From NCBI GenBank assembly GCA_046294265.1, contig JBKBKC010000007.1, positions 124,001 to 188,000 of the forward strand: 64,000 bases of DNA, given 5' to 3'. A model generated the notes under the pieces. It saw only the letters and a list, made by a program, of their open reading frames with translations. It was not told the origin of the DNA and ran no database searches. The DNA is from JBKBKC01 sp046294265. GTDB lineage: Bacteria; Pseudomonadota; Alphaproteobacteria; Rhodobacterales; Rhodobacteraceae. Positions 8,789 through 17,604 of the stretch are shown here, piece after piece. A program made the position numbers and the translations under genes. Positions within the stretch are counted from its first letter, which is position 1. The number at the start of each line of letters is the position of its first letter.

Positions 8789-10546
8789 ATGAACGACCTG
8801 CGCGTGCAGCGCCGACTTGCGGCCATTCTGGCGGCCGATGTGGTGGGTTTTTCGCGGATGATGGGCACGGATGAGTCGGGCACGCTGGCCCGCCTGCGCA
8901 CGGTCTGGGCCGAGCATTTCAACCCCGCCGTCGCCGCCCGGCGCGGGCGCATCGTCAAGATGATGGGCGACGGCGCGCTGGTGGAATTCGGCAGCGCCGT
9001 CGATGCCGTCGATTGCGCGGTTGCCGTGCAGGAAGGGATGGCCGCCTTCAACGCCGCGCACGGGGATGCGGAGCCGATCCTGTTCCGCGTCGGCGTGAAC
9101 CTCGGCGACATCGTGATCGAGGGGGACGACATTTTTGGCGATGGGGTCAACGTGGCCGCGCGGCTGGAGGCGCTGGCGCCGAAGGGGGGCATTCTCGTGT
9201 CGGATGCGGTCCATGCGCAGGTGCGCGGCAAGGTGGAGGTGGTGTTCGAGGATGCGGGGGACCTCGTGCTTAAAAACATCGCGGAACCGGTGAGGGCCTG
9301 GTCCTGGGGCGGTCAGGCCCAGGCACTGCCCGCGCTGGAGGAGGAGGCGCCGTCGATCGCCGTTCTGCCCTTTGCGAACATGTCGGGCGACCCCGAACAG
9401 GATTACTTTTCGGACGGGATCAGCGAGGACATCATCACCGACCTGTCCAAGATCGGGGGGCTGACGGTGGTGGCGCGCAATTCGTCCTTTGCTTACCGCA
9501 ATCGGGCGGCGGATCTGCGCGAGGTGGGCCGCGATTTGGGCGTGCGCGCGGTGTTGGAGGGGTCGATCCGCAAGGCCGGGAACCGGGTGCGCATCACCGC
9601 GCAGCTGATCGACGCGCGCACCGGCCATCACCTGTGGGCCGAACGCTATGACCGCGACATGACCGACATCTTTGCCGTGCAGGACGAGGTAACGATGGAA
9701 ATCGTCGGTGCGTTGAAGGTGCGGCTGCGTCCGGTCGAGCGGGCGATGCTGGCCGACAAGGGCACCACCAACATGCATGCCTACGAACTGCTGATGCGCG
9801 GGCGCGGCGAATGGGCCGACATGCTGCAGGCACAGGTGGACCCGCGCGCAGCCTTCGCGCGCGCGATGGCGACGCTGGAACGGGTGATCGCGCTGGACCC
9901 GGACTATGCGCAGGCCTACGGGTTCATCAGCATCCTGCATACGGTGGATATGACGAACCGTTTGACCGGTGCGCCCGATGCGCTGCAAAAGGCAGAGCAT
10001 TTCGCCCGGCTGGCGCTGGAAAAGAACCCCAGGGAACCGCTTGCGCACAATGCGATGGCGATCGTGGCCCTTGCCCGCAAGGAGATGGACGCGGCGCGCA
10101 GCAACGCCGAGACGGCAATCCGGCTGAACCCCAACTATGCCAATGGTTACGGCACGCTGGGGCATGTCCTGGTCTATTCCGGCGATCCGTTGTCGGCCGT
10201 GCCCTACCTGGAGCGGGCGATCCGGCTGGACCCGAGCTTCGCCCAGCAGTTCGTGCATTTCCTCGGCCTCGCCTATCTGATGGCGGGCCGCTATGACGCG
10301 GCGGCCGCGCGGTTTCGCGAGCGTATCCGGCTGGCGCCGGGCACCGACCTGTCGCGCGCGATGCTGGTGGTGGCGCTTGGCCATCTGGGGCAGGTCGATG
10401 AGGCGCGGCGGGTCTGGGCCGAGCTGCGCCAGATCAATCCGGGCTATTCCTTTGACGCGCATATCGACCGCCTGCCGCTCAGCCCCGCGGATGCTAGGCG
10501 GATGCGCGCAGGGCTGGCTGCCGTGGGGCCCCCGCAGGCCGGCTAA
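8789..10546 (+). CDS. class III adenylate/guanylate cyclase with TolB-like and TPR regions
   Basis: Cytosolic signalling protein, 585 aa from the ATG at 8789 (preceded by GAGAGG; another in-frame start lies 30 bases upstream). Residues 10-165 form the cyclase domain: metal-binding Asp17 (AADVVGFSRMM) and Asp61 (KMMGDGALVEF), Lys57 as substrate-specificity candidate, and VNVAARLE with transition-state Asn121/Arg125. Then IAVLPFANMSGDPEQDYFSDG (about 190-210) opens a TolB/FlgO-like region, and tetratricopeptide repeats fill roughly residues 340-560. No membrane segment. It sits between the aminotransferase and dadA genes, same strand, with no clear metabolic link to either. Confidence 0.9.
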   Translation: MNDLRVQRRLAAILAADVVGFSRMMGTDESGTLARLRTVWAEHFNPAVAARRGRIVKMMGDGALVEFGSAVDAVDCAVAVQEGMAAFNAAHGDAEPILFRVGVNLGDIVIEGDDIFGDGVNVAARLEALAPKGGILVSDAVHAQVRGKVEVVFEDAGDLVLKNIAEPVRAWSWGGQAQALPALEEEAPSIAVLPFANMSGDPEQDYFSDGISEDIITDLSKIGGLTVVARNSSFAYRNRAADLREVGRDLGVRAVLEGSIRKAGNRVRITAQLIDARTGHHLWAERYDRDMTDIFAVQDEVTMEIVGALKVRLRPVERAMLADKGTTNMHAYELLMRGRGEWADMLQAQVDPRAAFARAMATLERVIALDPDYAQAYGFISILHTVDMTNRLTGAPDALQKAEHFARLALEKNPREPLAHNAMAIVALARKEMDAARSNAETAIRLNPNYANGYGTLGHVLVYSGDPLSAVPYLERAIRLDPSFAQQFVHFLGLAYLMAGRYDAAAARFRERIRLAPGTDLSRAMLVVALGHLGQVDEARRVWAELRQINPGYSFDAHIDRLPLSPADARRMRAGLAAVGPPQAG

Positions 10547-10579
10547 GCCAGTGACGATCTTCGCCAGATTCGCGCGCAA

Positions 10580-10632
10580 GCGAGGAAATCTTCGCAAATT
10601 TCTGAGTTGAGCGACGAAAGATTGCGAGGAAA
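10580..10632. promoter_or_regulatory. direct repeats in the dadA leader
   Basis: GCGAGGAAA occurs at 10580-10588 and again at 10624-10632, 44 bases apart (about four helical turns), with a looser GCGACGAAA at 10611-10619. They lie in the 177-base gap between the cyclase gene and dadA, which is AT-richer than its surroundings. They could bind a regulator such as an Lrp-type protein, as known for dadA in E. coli, but no regulator gene is adjacent. Confidence 0.35.
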
Positions 10633-10723
10633 GCTTGTTCTGCCGCAGGGAAAGCCCGGAAATTTCACGCAATCCATCGCATATCCTCGGGCAATCGGTC
10701 GGGTGTGGCGAAAGGGTGCGGAT

Positions 10724-12025
10724 ATGCGGATCATCGTTCTGGGTGCGGGCGTCATCGGGGTTTCCTCGGCCTATGAATTGGCGCGGCAGGGCCATGAGGT
10801 GACGGTGATCGACCGCCAGCCGGGCCCCGCGCTGGAAACCTCCTTTGCCAATGCCGGCGAGGTCAGCCCCGGCTATTCCGCCCCCTGGGCCGCCCCCGGC
10901 ATTCCGTTGAAGGCGCTGAAATGGATGTTCCAGGCCCATGCGCCGCTGGTGATCCAGCCAAAGCTGGACATGGCACGGGTGGAGTGGATGGCGCGGATGC
11001 TGTCCAACTGCACCACCTCGGCCTATCAGCGCAACAAGTCGCGCATGGTGCGGCTGGCCGAATATTCGCGCGACTGCCTGATGGCGCTGCGTGCGGACAC
11101 CGGGATCGCCTATGACGAGCGGATGCAGGGCACGTTGCAGCTGTTCCGCACGCAAAAGCAGGTGGAGGCCGCCGAAAAGGACATCGCCGTGCTGCGCGCC
11201 GATGGCGTGCCCTTCGAGGTGCTGGACCGCGCGGGCTGCCTTGCCTCCGAGCCGGGGCTGGCCGGGTCCGCGCATCTGATCGCGGGCGGGCTGCGCCTGC
11301 CGGGCGACGAGACGGGCGATTGCTTCAAGTTCACCCAAGGGCTGGCCGACAAGGCGCGCGCCCTGGGCGTGACGTTCCGCTGGGGCGTGGGGATCGCGCA
11401 TCTGGTGGAACGCGTGGGCCGCGTGACCGGCGTGATGACCTCGGACGGGTTGCTGACGGCGGATGGCTTTGTGCTGGCGCTGGGGTCGCATTCCCCGCGC
11501 CTTGCTGCCCCCTTGGGGATGCGCCTGCCGGTCTATCCGGTGAAGGGCTATTCGATCACGGCCGCGATCGTGGACGAGGCCCGCGCGCCGGTGTCCACCG
11601 TGATGGACGAAACCTTCAAGGTCGCGATCACCCGTCTGGGCGACCGTATCCGCGTGGGCGGCCTGGCCGAGATCGCCGGGTTCGACCTGTCGCTGAGCCC
11701 CAAGCGCAGGGCCACGCTGGAGAAATCGGTGGGCGAGCTGTTCGCGGGCGGCGGCGACTTGAAAGGCGCCAGCTTCTGGTGCGGCCTGCGCCCGATGACG
11801 CCCGACGGCACGCCCATCGTGGGTGCCTCGACCGTGCCGAATCTGTGGCTCAACACCGGGCACGGCACATTGGGCTGGACGATGGCGGCGGGGTCGGCGC
11901 GGGTGCTGGCCGATGTGGTGTCGGGCCGCACGCCCGAGATCGAGGCGCGCGATCTGGGCTATGGCCGCTACCTGCCCAAGGGCCGCCACGCGCCGCAGGG
12001 CGGGCTGCGTCCCGCCGCCGCCTGA
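10724..12025 (+). CDS. dadA: D-amino acid dehydrogenase (FAD)
   Basis: Oxidises D-amino acids to 2-oxo acids, passing electrons to the respiratory chain. The 433-residue protein starts MRIIVLGAGVIGVSSAYELA (Rossmann GxGxxG), followed by ETSFANAGEVSPGYSAPWAAPG, characteristic of DadA, and ends with LRPMTPDGTPIVG and LNTGHGTLGWTMAAGS. I chose the ATG at 10724 because the Rossmann strand begins there; the upstream extension (from 10607) has no homology I recognise. A strong terminator follows at 12058. No racemase gene (dadX) is adjacent. Confidence 0.93.
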   Translation: MRIIVLGAGVIGVSSAYELARQGHEVTVIDRQPGPALETSFANAGEVSPGYSAPWAAPGIPLKALKWMFQAHAPLVIQPKLDMARVEWMARMLSNCTTSAYQRNKSRMVRLAEYSRDCLMALRADTGIAYDERMQGTLQLFRTQKQVEAAEKDIAVLRADGVPFEVLDRAGCLASEPGLAGSAHLIAGGLRLPGDETGDCFKFTQGLADKARALGVTFRWGVGIAHLVERVGRVTGVMTSDGLLTADGFVLALGSHSPRLAAPLGMRLPVYPVKGYSITAAIVDEARAPVSTVMDETFKVAITRLGDRIRVGGLAEIAGFDLSLSPKRRATLEKSVGELFAGGGDLKGASFWCGLRPMTPDGTPIVGASTVPNLWLNTGHGTLGWTMAAGSARVLADVVSGRTPEIEARDLGYGRYLPKGRHAPQGGLRPAAA

Positions 12026-12057
12026 CGCTTTTCGCGCCATCTGCCCGCTGGTGCAGC

Positions 12058-12087
12058 ATCCCGCCCCGAAACGGGCGGGATTTTTCT
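12058..12087 (+). terminator. Rho-independent terminator after dadA
   Basis: Perfect 9-bp stem ATCCCGCCC (12058-12066) and GGGCGGGAT (12073-12081) with a six-base loop, running into TTTTTCTT. It isolates dadA from the pyrimidine operon that starts at 12202. Confidence 0.88.
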
Positions 12088-12119
12088 TGACGGGGCTGCG
12101 CCCAAGTGGTGCCCTCCTT

Positions 12120-12135
12120 TTTACCAATCGGTCAG
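12120..12135. promoter_or_regulatory. candidate RutR operator
   Basis: TTTACCAATCGGTCAG matches the E. coli RutR palindrome TTGACCAnnTGGTCAA at 11 of 14 defined positions. It lies 67 bases before the start of the ureidopropionase-type gene, just downstream of the dadA terminator, where a promoter must be. A RutR-like gene is encoded at 6647-7255. The consensus is from memory of the E. coli work; binding is inferred. Confidence 0.6.
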
Positions 12136-12201
12136 GAACGGAATCGGGTTGCTGGCCATGAACGGGGCGGCCACAGCCCCGGCTGACAGGGAGAGCACAC
12201 C

Positions 12202-13452
12202 ATGCAGACACCGGGTGAAAACCTGCGCATCGACGGCACCCGCCTGTGGGACAGCCTGATGGAGGTGGCCCGCATCGGCCCCGGCCTTGCGGGCGGCAAC
12301 AACCGCCAGACCGTGACGGATGAGGACAGCGAGGGTCGCCACCTCTTTGCCCGCTGGTGTGCCGAGGCGGGGATGACGATGGGCGTGGATCAGATGGGCA
12401 CCATGTATGCCCGCCGTGAAGGCACCGACCCCGAGGCCGACCCGGTCTATGTGGGCAGCCATCTGGACACGCAGCCCACGGGCGGCAAGTATGACGGCGT
12501 TCTGGGCGTGCTGGCGGGGCTGGAGATCGTGCGCACGCTGAACGATCTGGGCCTGCAGACGCGCCGCCCCATCGTGGTGACCAACTGGACCAACGAGGAG
12601 GGCACGCGCTTTGCGCCGGCGATGCTGGCCTCGGGCGTGTTCGCGGGGGTGCTGGATCAGGACTGGGCCTATGACCGGCGCGATGCCAAGGGGTTGCGGT
12701 TCGGGGATGAACTGGCGCGGATCGGCTGGCGCGGCGACGAGCCCGTGGGCGCCCGGAAGATGCACGCGTTCTTCGAGCTGCATATCGAGCAGGGCCCGAT
12801 CCTGGAGGCCGAGGGGCGGCAGGTGGGCGTGGTCACGCATGGCCAGGGGTTGCGCTGGATCCAGTGCACGGTGACGGGCAAGGGCAGCCACACCGGATCG
12901 ACGCCCATGCCGATGCGCCGCAACGCGGGGCGGGGCCTCGCGCAGGTGACGGAGCTGGTCCACGAGATCGCGATGGCGCACCAGCCCAATGCCGTGGGCG
13001 CCATCGGCCATATCGACGTCTATCCCAACAGCCGCAACATCATCCCCGAGCGCGTTGTTTTCACGGTGGACTTCAGATCTCATGTGCTGGAGACGCTGGA
13101 GGCGATGGTGGCCGACCTGACCGCCCGCGCGCCGGGTATCTGCGCGGCACTGGGGTGCACATTCGAAAGTGAGGTGGTGGGGTTCTTCGATCCGCCCGCC
13201 TTCGATCCGGTGCTGGTGGGGCGGGTGCGGGCGGCGGCGGAGCGGCTGGGATACAGCCACATGGACATCATCTCGGGCGCCGGGCACGATGCCTGCTGGA
13301 TCAACCGGGTCTATCCCACGACGATGGTGATGTGCCCCTGCGTGGATGGCCTGAGCCACAACGAGGCAGAGGAAATCACGCCCGACTGGGCGCGGGCGGG
13401 GGCGGATGTGTTGTTTCACGCGGTGGTGGAGACGGCAGGGATTGCGGGATAG
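12202..13452 (+). CDS. pydC: Zn-dependent amidohydrolase, beta-ureidopropionase / N-carbamoyl-amino-acid hydrolase type
   Basis: M20-family enzyme, 416 aa, that removes the carbamoyl group from N-carbamoyl-beta-alanine (or other N-carbamoyl amino acids). Metal ligands of the family are present: GSHLDTQPTGGKYDG (His87, Asp98), NEEGTRF (Glu132 or Glu133) and FELHIEQGP (His194), with a final His in SHNEAE. Immediately downstream lies a dihydropyrimidinase gene, giving the second and third steps of reductive pyrimidine catabolism. Ribosome site GGGAGAG. An L-carbamoylase of hydantoin catabolism is the main alternative; the omega-aminotransferase and RutR-like genes nearby favour the pyrimidine role. 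Confidence 0.87.
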   Translation: MQTPGENLRIDGTRLWDSLMEVARIGPGLAGGNNRQTVTDEDSEGRHLFARWCAEAGMTMGVDQMGTMYARREGTDPEADPVYVGSHLDTQPTGGKYDGVLGVLAGLEIVRTLNDLGLQTRRPIVVTNWTNEEGTRFAPAMLASGVFAGVLDQDWAYDRRDAKGLRFGDELARIGWRGDEPVGARKMHAFFELHIEQGPILEAEGRQVGVVTHGQGLRWIQCTVTGKGSHTGSTPMPMRRNAGRGLAQVTELVHEIAMAHQPNAVGAIGHIDVYPNSRNIIPERVVFTVDFRSHVLETLEAMVADLTARAPGICAALGCTFESEVVGFFDPPAFDPVLVGRVRAAAERLGYSHMDIISGAGHDACWINRVYPTTMVMCPCVDGLSHNEAEEITPDWARAGADVLFHAVVETAGIAG

Positions 13453-13458
13453 CGCGCC

Positions 13459-13508
13459 CCGGGGGTTTCACCCCCGGACCCCCAGGATATTTGTGGACAG
13501 AAGAAACC
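13459..13508. repeat. hairpin plus GATATTT motif (repeat family copy 2)
   Basis: CCGGGGGT (13459-13466) pairs with ACCCCCGG (13470-13477) around a TTC loop, followed by CCCCCAGGATATTTGTGGAC and AGAAGAAACC to 13508. It separates two genes of one operon, so it is more likely an mRNA processing or attenuation structure than a full terminator. Same half-element as at 33296. Confidence 0.7.
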
Positions 13509-13520
13509 AGGGAGCGGGAC

Positions 13521-14975
13521 ATGGCCAGCACGGTGATCAAGGGCGGGACGGTTGTGACGGCGGACCTGAGCTATGACGCGGATGTGCTTGTCGAGCATGG
13601 GAAAATCGTGGGCGTCGGGCCGGACCTTTCGGGGGATGCGGTGCTGGATGCGACCGGCTGCCTGGTGATGCCCGGGGGCATCGACCCGCATACGCATCTG
13701 GAGATGCCCTTCATGGGCACCTATTCGGCCGATGATTTCGAGAGCGGGACGCGGGCGGCGCTGGCGGGGGGGACCACGATGGTGGTGGACTTCGTGCTGC
13801 CGGGCCAGGGCCAGGCGCCGATGGATGCCATGCAGATGTGGCACAACAAGGCCGGGCGGGCGAACTGCGACTACAGCTACCACATGGCGGTGACCTGGTG
13901 GGGCGAGGCGATGTTCGACGGCATGGCGGAGGCCGTGGCGGCGGGGGTGACGAGTTTCAAGCATTTCCTGGCCTACAAGGGCGCGCTGATGGTGAACGAC
14001 GACGAGTTGTTCCAGTCTTTCCAGCGGGTTGGCGATCTTGGCGGCCTGGCCATGGTGCATGCCGAGAACGGTGATGTGGTGGCCGAGCTGACCGCGCGGC
14101 TGTTGGCCGAAGGCAACCGGGGGCCGGAGGCCCATGCCTATTCGCGCCCGCCGCAGGTGGAGGGCGAGGCCACGAACCGGGCCATCATGTTGGCGGATAT
14201 GGCGGGTGTGCCACTCTATGTTGTGCATACCTCATGCGAGGAGGCGCATGAGGCGATCCGGCGGGCGCGGGCGCAGGGCAAGCGCGTCTGGGGCGAACCG
14301 CTGATCCAGCATCTGGTGCTGGACGAGAGCGCGTATTTCCACCCCGACTGGGACCACGCGGCCCGGCGGGTGATGTCGCCCCCCTTCCGATCGAAGGCGC
14401 ATCAGGCGAGCCTTTGGGCGGGGCTGCAATCGGGCAGCCTGTCGGTGGTGGCGACGGATCACTGTGCGTTCACAACAGCGCAGAAACGGTTCGGGCTGGG
14501 CGATTTTTCGAAGATCCCCAACGGGACGGGGGGGCTGGAGGACAGGATGCCAGTGCTCTGGACCCATGGTGTAGGCACGGGAAGGTTGACGCCGAATGAA
14601 TTTGTGGCCGTGACGAGCACGAATATCGCGAAAATCCTGAACCTCTATCCGAACAAGGGTGCGGTTCTGGTGGGGGCGGATGCGGATCTTGTGGTCTGGG
14701 ACCCGGAGAAGGAAAAAACCATCACCGCAGGCGCCCAGCAATCGTTCATTGATTACAACGTGTTCGAGGGCGTTGCTGTAAAGGGTCTGCCGCGGTTCAC
14801 GCTGACGCGGGGCAAGGTCGCGGTTCACGATGGCGAGGTGCGGACCGAGGAGGGGCATGGCCAGTTCGTCGGCCGCGCGGCGCGGCCTGCGGTCAACCGC
14901 GCGCTGAGCCAGTGGAAGGCGCTGACCGCGCCGCGGCCGGTGGAGCGTGCGGGCGTGCCCGCCACGGGGGTCTGA
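13521..14975 (+). CDS. hydA: dihydropyrimidinase / D-hydantoinase
   Basis: Cyclic amidohydrolase opening 5,6-dihydrouracil or dihydrothymine to the N-carbamoyl beta-amino acid, 484 aa. It carries PGGIDPHTHLEMPFMG with metal ligands His57 and His59, SFKHFLAYKG with the Lys (about 153) that is carboxylated to bridge the two zincs, VVHTSCEEA, and ATDHCAF with the final Asp ligand. The start at 13521 follows GGGAG; upstream in-frame sequence is the end of the previous gene and the hairpin repeat. Its stop abuts the GTG start of the ABC ATPase, so degradation and uptake genes are co-transcribed. Confidence 0.93.
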   Translation: MASTVIKGGTVVTADLSYDADVLVEHGKIVGVGPDLSGDAVLDATGCLVMPGGIDPHTHLEMPFMGTYSADDFESGTRAALAGGTTMVVDFVLPGQGQAPMDAMQMWHNKAGRANCDYSYHMAVTWWGEAMFDGMAEAVAAGVTSFKHFLAYKGALMVNDDELFQSFQRVGDLGGLAMVHAENGDVVAELTARLLAEGNRGPEAHAYSRPPQVEGEATNRAIMLADMAGVPLYVVHTSCEEAHEAIRRARAQGKRVWGEPLIQHLVLDESAYFHPDWDHAARRVMSPPFRSKAHQASLWAGLQSGSLSVVATDHCAFTTAQKRFGLGDFSKIPNGTGGLEDRMPVLWTHGVGTGRLTPNEFVAVTSTNIAKILNLYPNKGAVLVGADADLVVWDPEKEKTITAGAQQSFIDYNVFEGVAVKGLPRFTLTRGKVAVHDGEVRTEEGHGQFVGRAARPAVNRALSQWKALTAPRPVERAGVPATGV

Positions 14976-15755
14976 GTGGAGGCTGTGATCGAGGCGCGGG
15001 GGGTGGGGCTGACGTTTCCCACCGACGACGGGCCGGTGCATGCGCTGAAGGATGTCAACCTGTTGATAAACAGGGGGGATTTCGTGTCGTTCATCGGGCC
15101 GTCGGGCTGTGGCAAGACCACGTTCCTGCGGACGGTGGCGGCGTTGGAGCGGCCCACCGAAGGCACGCTGACAGTAAACGGGATGAGCCCTGAGGAGGCC
15201 CGGAAATCAAGGGCTTATGGTTATGTCTTTCAGGCGGCGGGGCTGTATCCGTGGCGGACCATCGCGGGGAATGTCCGGTTGCCGCTGGAGATCATGGGGT
15301 TTGACCGGGCGGAGCAGGAGCGGCGTGTGAAGGACGTGCTGCAACTGGTTGAACTGGAAGGATTTGGCGGGAAATACCCCTGGCAGTTGTCGGGGGGGAT
15401 GCAGCAACGGGCCAGCATCGCGCGGGCGCTGGCCTTTGACGCCGACATCCTGTTGATGGATGAGCCGTTCGGGGCGTTGGACGAGATCGTGCGCGACCGG
15501 CTGAACGAGGAGCTTTTGCAGCTTTGGGCGCGGACGGGAAAAACCATTGGATTCGTGACACATTCCATCCCCGAGGCGGTCTATCTGTCCACCCGGATCG
15601 TGGTGATGAGCCCCCGTCCGGGGCGGATCACCGATGTCATCGACAGCCCGCTGCCGAGGGAGCGGCCGCTGGATATCCGTGACAGTGCGGAGTTCATCGC
15701 CATCGCGCACCGGGTGCGCGAGGGGCTGCGGGCCGGGCATTCGGATGAGGGGTGA
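14976..15755 (+). CDS. ABC transporter ATP-binding protein (NitT/TauT type)
   Basis: Energises import through the two permeases encoded next, 259 aa. Walker A is GPSGCGKTTF, signature LSGGMQQRASIARAL, Walker B ILLMDEPFGALDE, and the switch His is in VTHSIPEAVYL. The sequence IVVMSPRPGRITDVIDSPLP is typical of the SsuB/TauB/ThiZ subfamily. Start is GTG at 14976, directly after the hydA stop, so translation is probably coupled. Together with 15855-18612 it forms a complete importer, presumably for a pyrimidine or related base. Confidence 0.93.
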   Translation: MEAVIEARGVGLTFPTDDGPVHALKDVNLLINRGDFVSFIGPSGCGKTTFLRTVAALERPTEGTLTVNGMSPEEARKSRAYGYVFQAAGLYPWRTIAGNVRLPLEIMGFDRAEQERRVKDVLQLVELEGFGGKYPWQLSGGMQQRASIARALAFDADILLMDEPFGALDEIVRDRLNEELLQLWARTGKTIGFVTHSIPEAVYLSTRIVVMSPRPGRITDVIDSPLPRERPLDIRDSAEFIAIAHRVREGLRAGHSDEG

Positions 15756-15854
15756 TGTGCGTCTGGCATCCGTCCCGCGCGCGTATGCTTTGCGTCGGTT
15801 TTCCGTCCCGACACGGCGCGCGGTGGTCGGGGCGCAGGCGCAACGGGGGCGGGC

Positions 15855-16739
15855 ATGAACCGCGTCGTCCCGGTGCTCTCGGTCCTGCTGATCATCCTTG
15901 GCGTCTGGTATGCCGGGACGGTCTGGATGAACGCGCGCTGGGTGAATGAGCAGGCTGCGCGGGCGGGGCGGAGCCTGACCACGGCCGAGATGGTGGGCGA
16001 GACGATGCGGCAGGCGCGCCCTGTCCTGCCCGCGCCGCATCAGGTGGTGGCGGAGCTGTGGAAGGGGGTGACGGGCCAGCCCGTCACCTCGAAGCGGAGC
16101 CTCGTGTGGCACGGCTGGATCACGCTGCAATCCACGCTGTCGGGCTTCGTGCTGGGGATCGTGGTGGGCGTGGGGCTGGCGGTGGGGATCGTCTATTTCC
16201 GGGTGATGGAGACGAGCGTGATGCCCTGGGCGGTGATCAGCCAGACCATCCCCATCGTGGCGCTGGCACCGATGATCGTGGTCCTGTCGAACACGCTGGG
16301 CCTTGGCGAGCGGTTGGGGGTGGAGAACCGGCTGGTGTCCAAGACGATCATCGCGGCTTACCTGAGTTTCTTTCCGGTGCTGGTGGGCATGGTGAAGGGG
16401 CTGCGCAGCCCCGATGCGATGCAGCTTGACCAGCTTGCGACATGGAGCGCGAGCGGCTGGCAGGAATTCGCCAAGCTGCGGCTGCCCGCCTCGATGCCCT
16501 ATTTCTTTGCCTCGCTGAAGGTGGCCATCGCGGCGGCGCTGGTGGGGGCCATCGTGGGCGAGTTGCCGACGGGGGCGGTGGAGGGCCTTGGCGCGCGGAT
16601 GCTGGTGGGCAGCCAGTTTGGCCAGCCCTTGGTGATGTGGGCGTCGCTGTTCGCGGCCGCTGTGCTGGCGGGGGGGCTGATCCTGGCGGTTGGGGTGCTG
16701 CAGCGGGCGGCGGACCGGGCGATGGGGGTGCGGGGATGA
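15855..16739 (+). CDS. ABC transporter permease (NitT/TauT type), first of two
   Basis: Inner-membrane subunit, 294 aa, with an N-terminal helix (VVPVLSVLLIILGVWYAGTVW), a roughly 70-residue polar insertion holding a PAPHQVV motif, then the binding-protein-dependent transport core. The coupling loop (EFAKLRLPASMPYFFASLKVA) matches the family EAA motif. It follows the ATPase after 99 bases in which I see no gene. The stop overlaps the next start (ATGA). Two distinct permeases imply a heterodimeric channel. Confidence 0.9.
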   Translation: MNRVVPVLSVLLIILGVWYAGTVWMNARWVNEQAARAGRSLTTAEMVGETMRQARPVLPAPHQVVAELWKGVTGQPVTSKRSLVWHGWITLQSTLSGFVLGIVVGVGLAVGIVYFRVMETSVMPWAVISQTIPIVALAPMIVVLSNTLGLGERLGVENRLVSKTIIAAYLSFFPVLVGMVKGLRSPDAMQLDQLATWSASGWQEFAKLRLPASMPYFFASLKVAIAAALVGAIVGELPTGAVEGLGARMLVGSQFGQPLVMWASLFAAAVLAGGLILAVGVLQRAADRAMGVRG

Positions 16740-17581
16740 GCCTGTTCGCACCCGCGGTTCTGGTGTGGCTGGCGGCCTGGTGGGGCAATGTGGTGCTGTC
16801 TCGTCGCAGGCTGCGGGGGGGCGCGCGATTCCTGCCGCCGGTGCTGTTCGGGGCGAGCCTGCTGGTGCTGTGGGAGGGGGCCGCGCGGGGGTTCGGCATT
16901 CCCGAGGTGATCCTTCCTGCGCCGAGCGTGGTGGCGCGAACGGTTGCCGCGAACCTGCCGCTGCTCTGGGGCGATTTCGTGCAGACGATCCTGCGCGGGG
17001 CGGTCGCGGGCTATGTGATGGGCTGCGGCGCGGCGGTGGGGGTGGCGGTGCTGATCGACCGCTCGCCGTTCCTCACGCGGGGGCTGTTGCCGGTGGGCAA
17101 TTTCGTGGCGGCGCTGCCGGTGGTGGGGATGGCGCCGATCATGGTGACGTGGTTCGGCTTTGGCTGGCAGTCGAAGGCGGCGGTGGTGTTCGCGATGGTG
17201 TTCTTTCCGGTGCTGGTGAACATGGTGGCCGGGCTGGTGGCGGCCGAGCGGATGCAGCGCGACCTGATGCGGACCTATGGCGCGGGTTACTGGACGACGC
17301 TGGTCAAGCTGCGGCTGCCGGCCGCGATGCCGTTCCTGTTCAACGGGCTGAAGATCGCCACGACCCTGGCGGTGATCGGCGCGATTGTTGCCGAGTTTTT
17401 CGGCTCGCCCACGCGCGGGATGGGGTTTCGCATCTCGACGGCCGTGGGATCGTTGCAATTGCCCATGGTCTGGGCGCAGATTTTCGTGGCGGCGCTGGCC
17501 GGCAGCGCGTTTTATGGAGTGGTGGCGTGGGCCGAGGCGCGCGTCACCTTCTGGCACCCGTCCCAACGCGGGCGGGGATGA
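16736..17581 (+). CDS. ABC transporter permease (NitT/TauT type), second of two
   Basis: Inner-membrane subunit, 281 aa, starting at the ATG that overlaps the previous stop by four bases. It has an N-terminal membrane span, the PAPSVVARTV motif seen in the other permease, and the coupling loop LVKLRLPAAMPFLFNGLKIA. It is clearly a paralogue of the preceding gene product. The C-terminus ends in a polar tail (WHPSQRGRG). The substrate-binding protein gene follows after 23 bases. Confidence 0.9.
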   Translation: MSLFAPAVLVWLAAWWGNVVLSRRRLRGGARFLPPVLFGASLLVLWEGAARGFGIPEVILPAPSVVARTVAANLPLLWGDFVQTILRGAVAGYVMGCGAAVGVAVLIDRSPFLTRGLLPVGNFVAALPVVGMAPIMVTWFGFGWQSKAAVVFAMVFFPVLVNMVAGLVAAERMQRDLMRTYGAGYWTTLVKLRLPAAMPFLFNGLKIATTLAVIGAIVAEFFGSPTRGMGFRISTAVGSLQLPMVWAQIFVAALAGSAFYGVVAWAEARVTFWHPSQRGRG

Positions 17582-17604
17582 CGGACAACAGGGGAGTAGC
17601 GACG

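Noticed and set aside
8654..12211. 1185-codon leftward open frame
   Set aside because: It runs antisense to the aminotransferase, cyclase and dadA genes; composition is His/Arg/Gln-rich as expected of a complement frame in high-GC DNA, with no domain.
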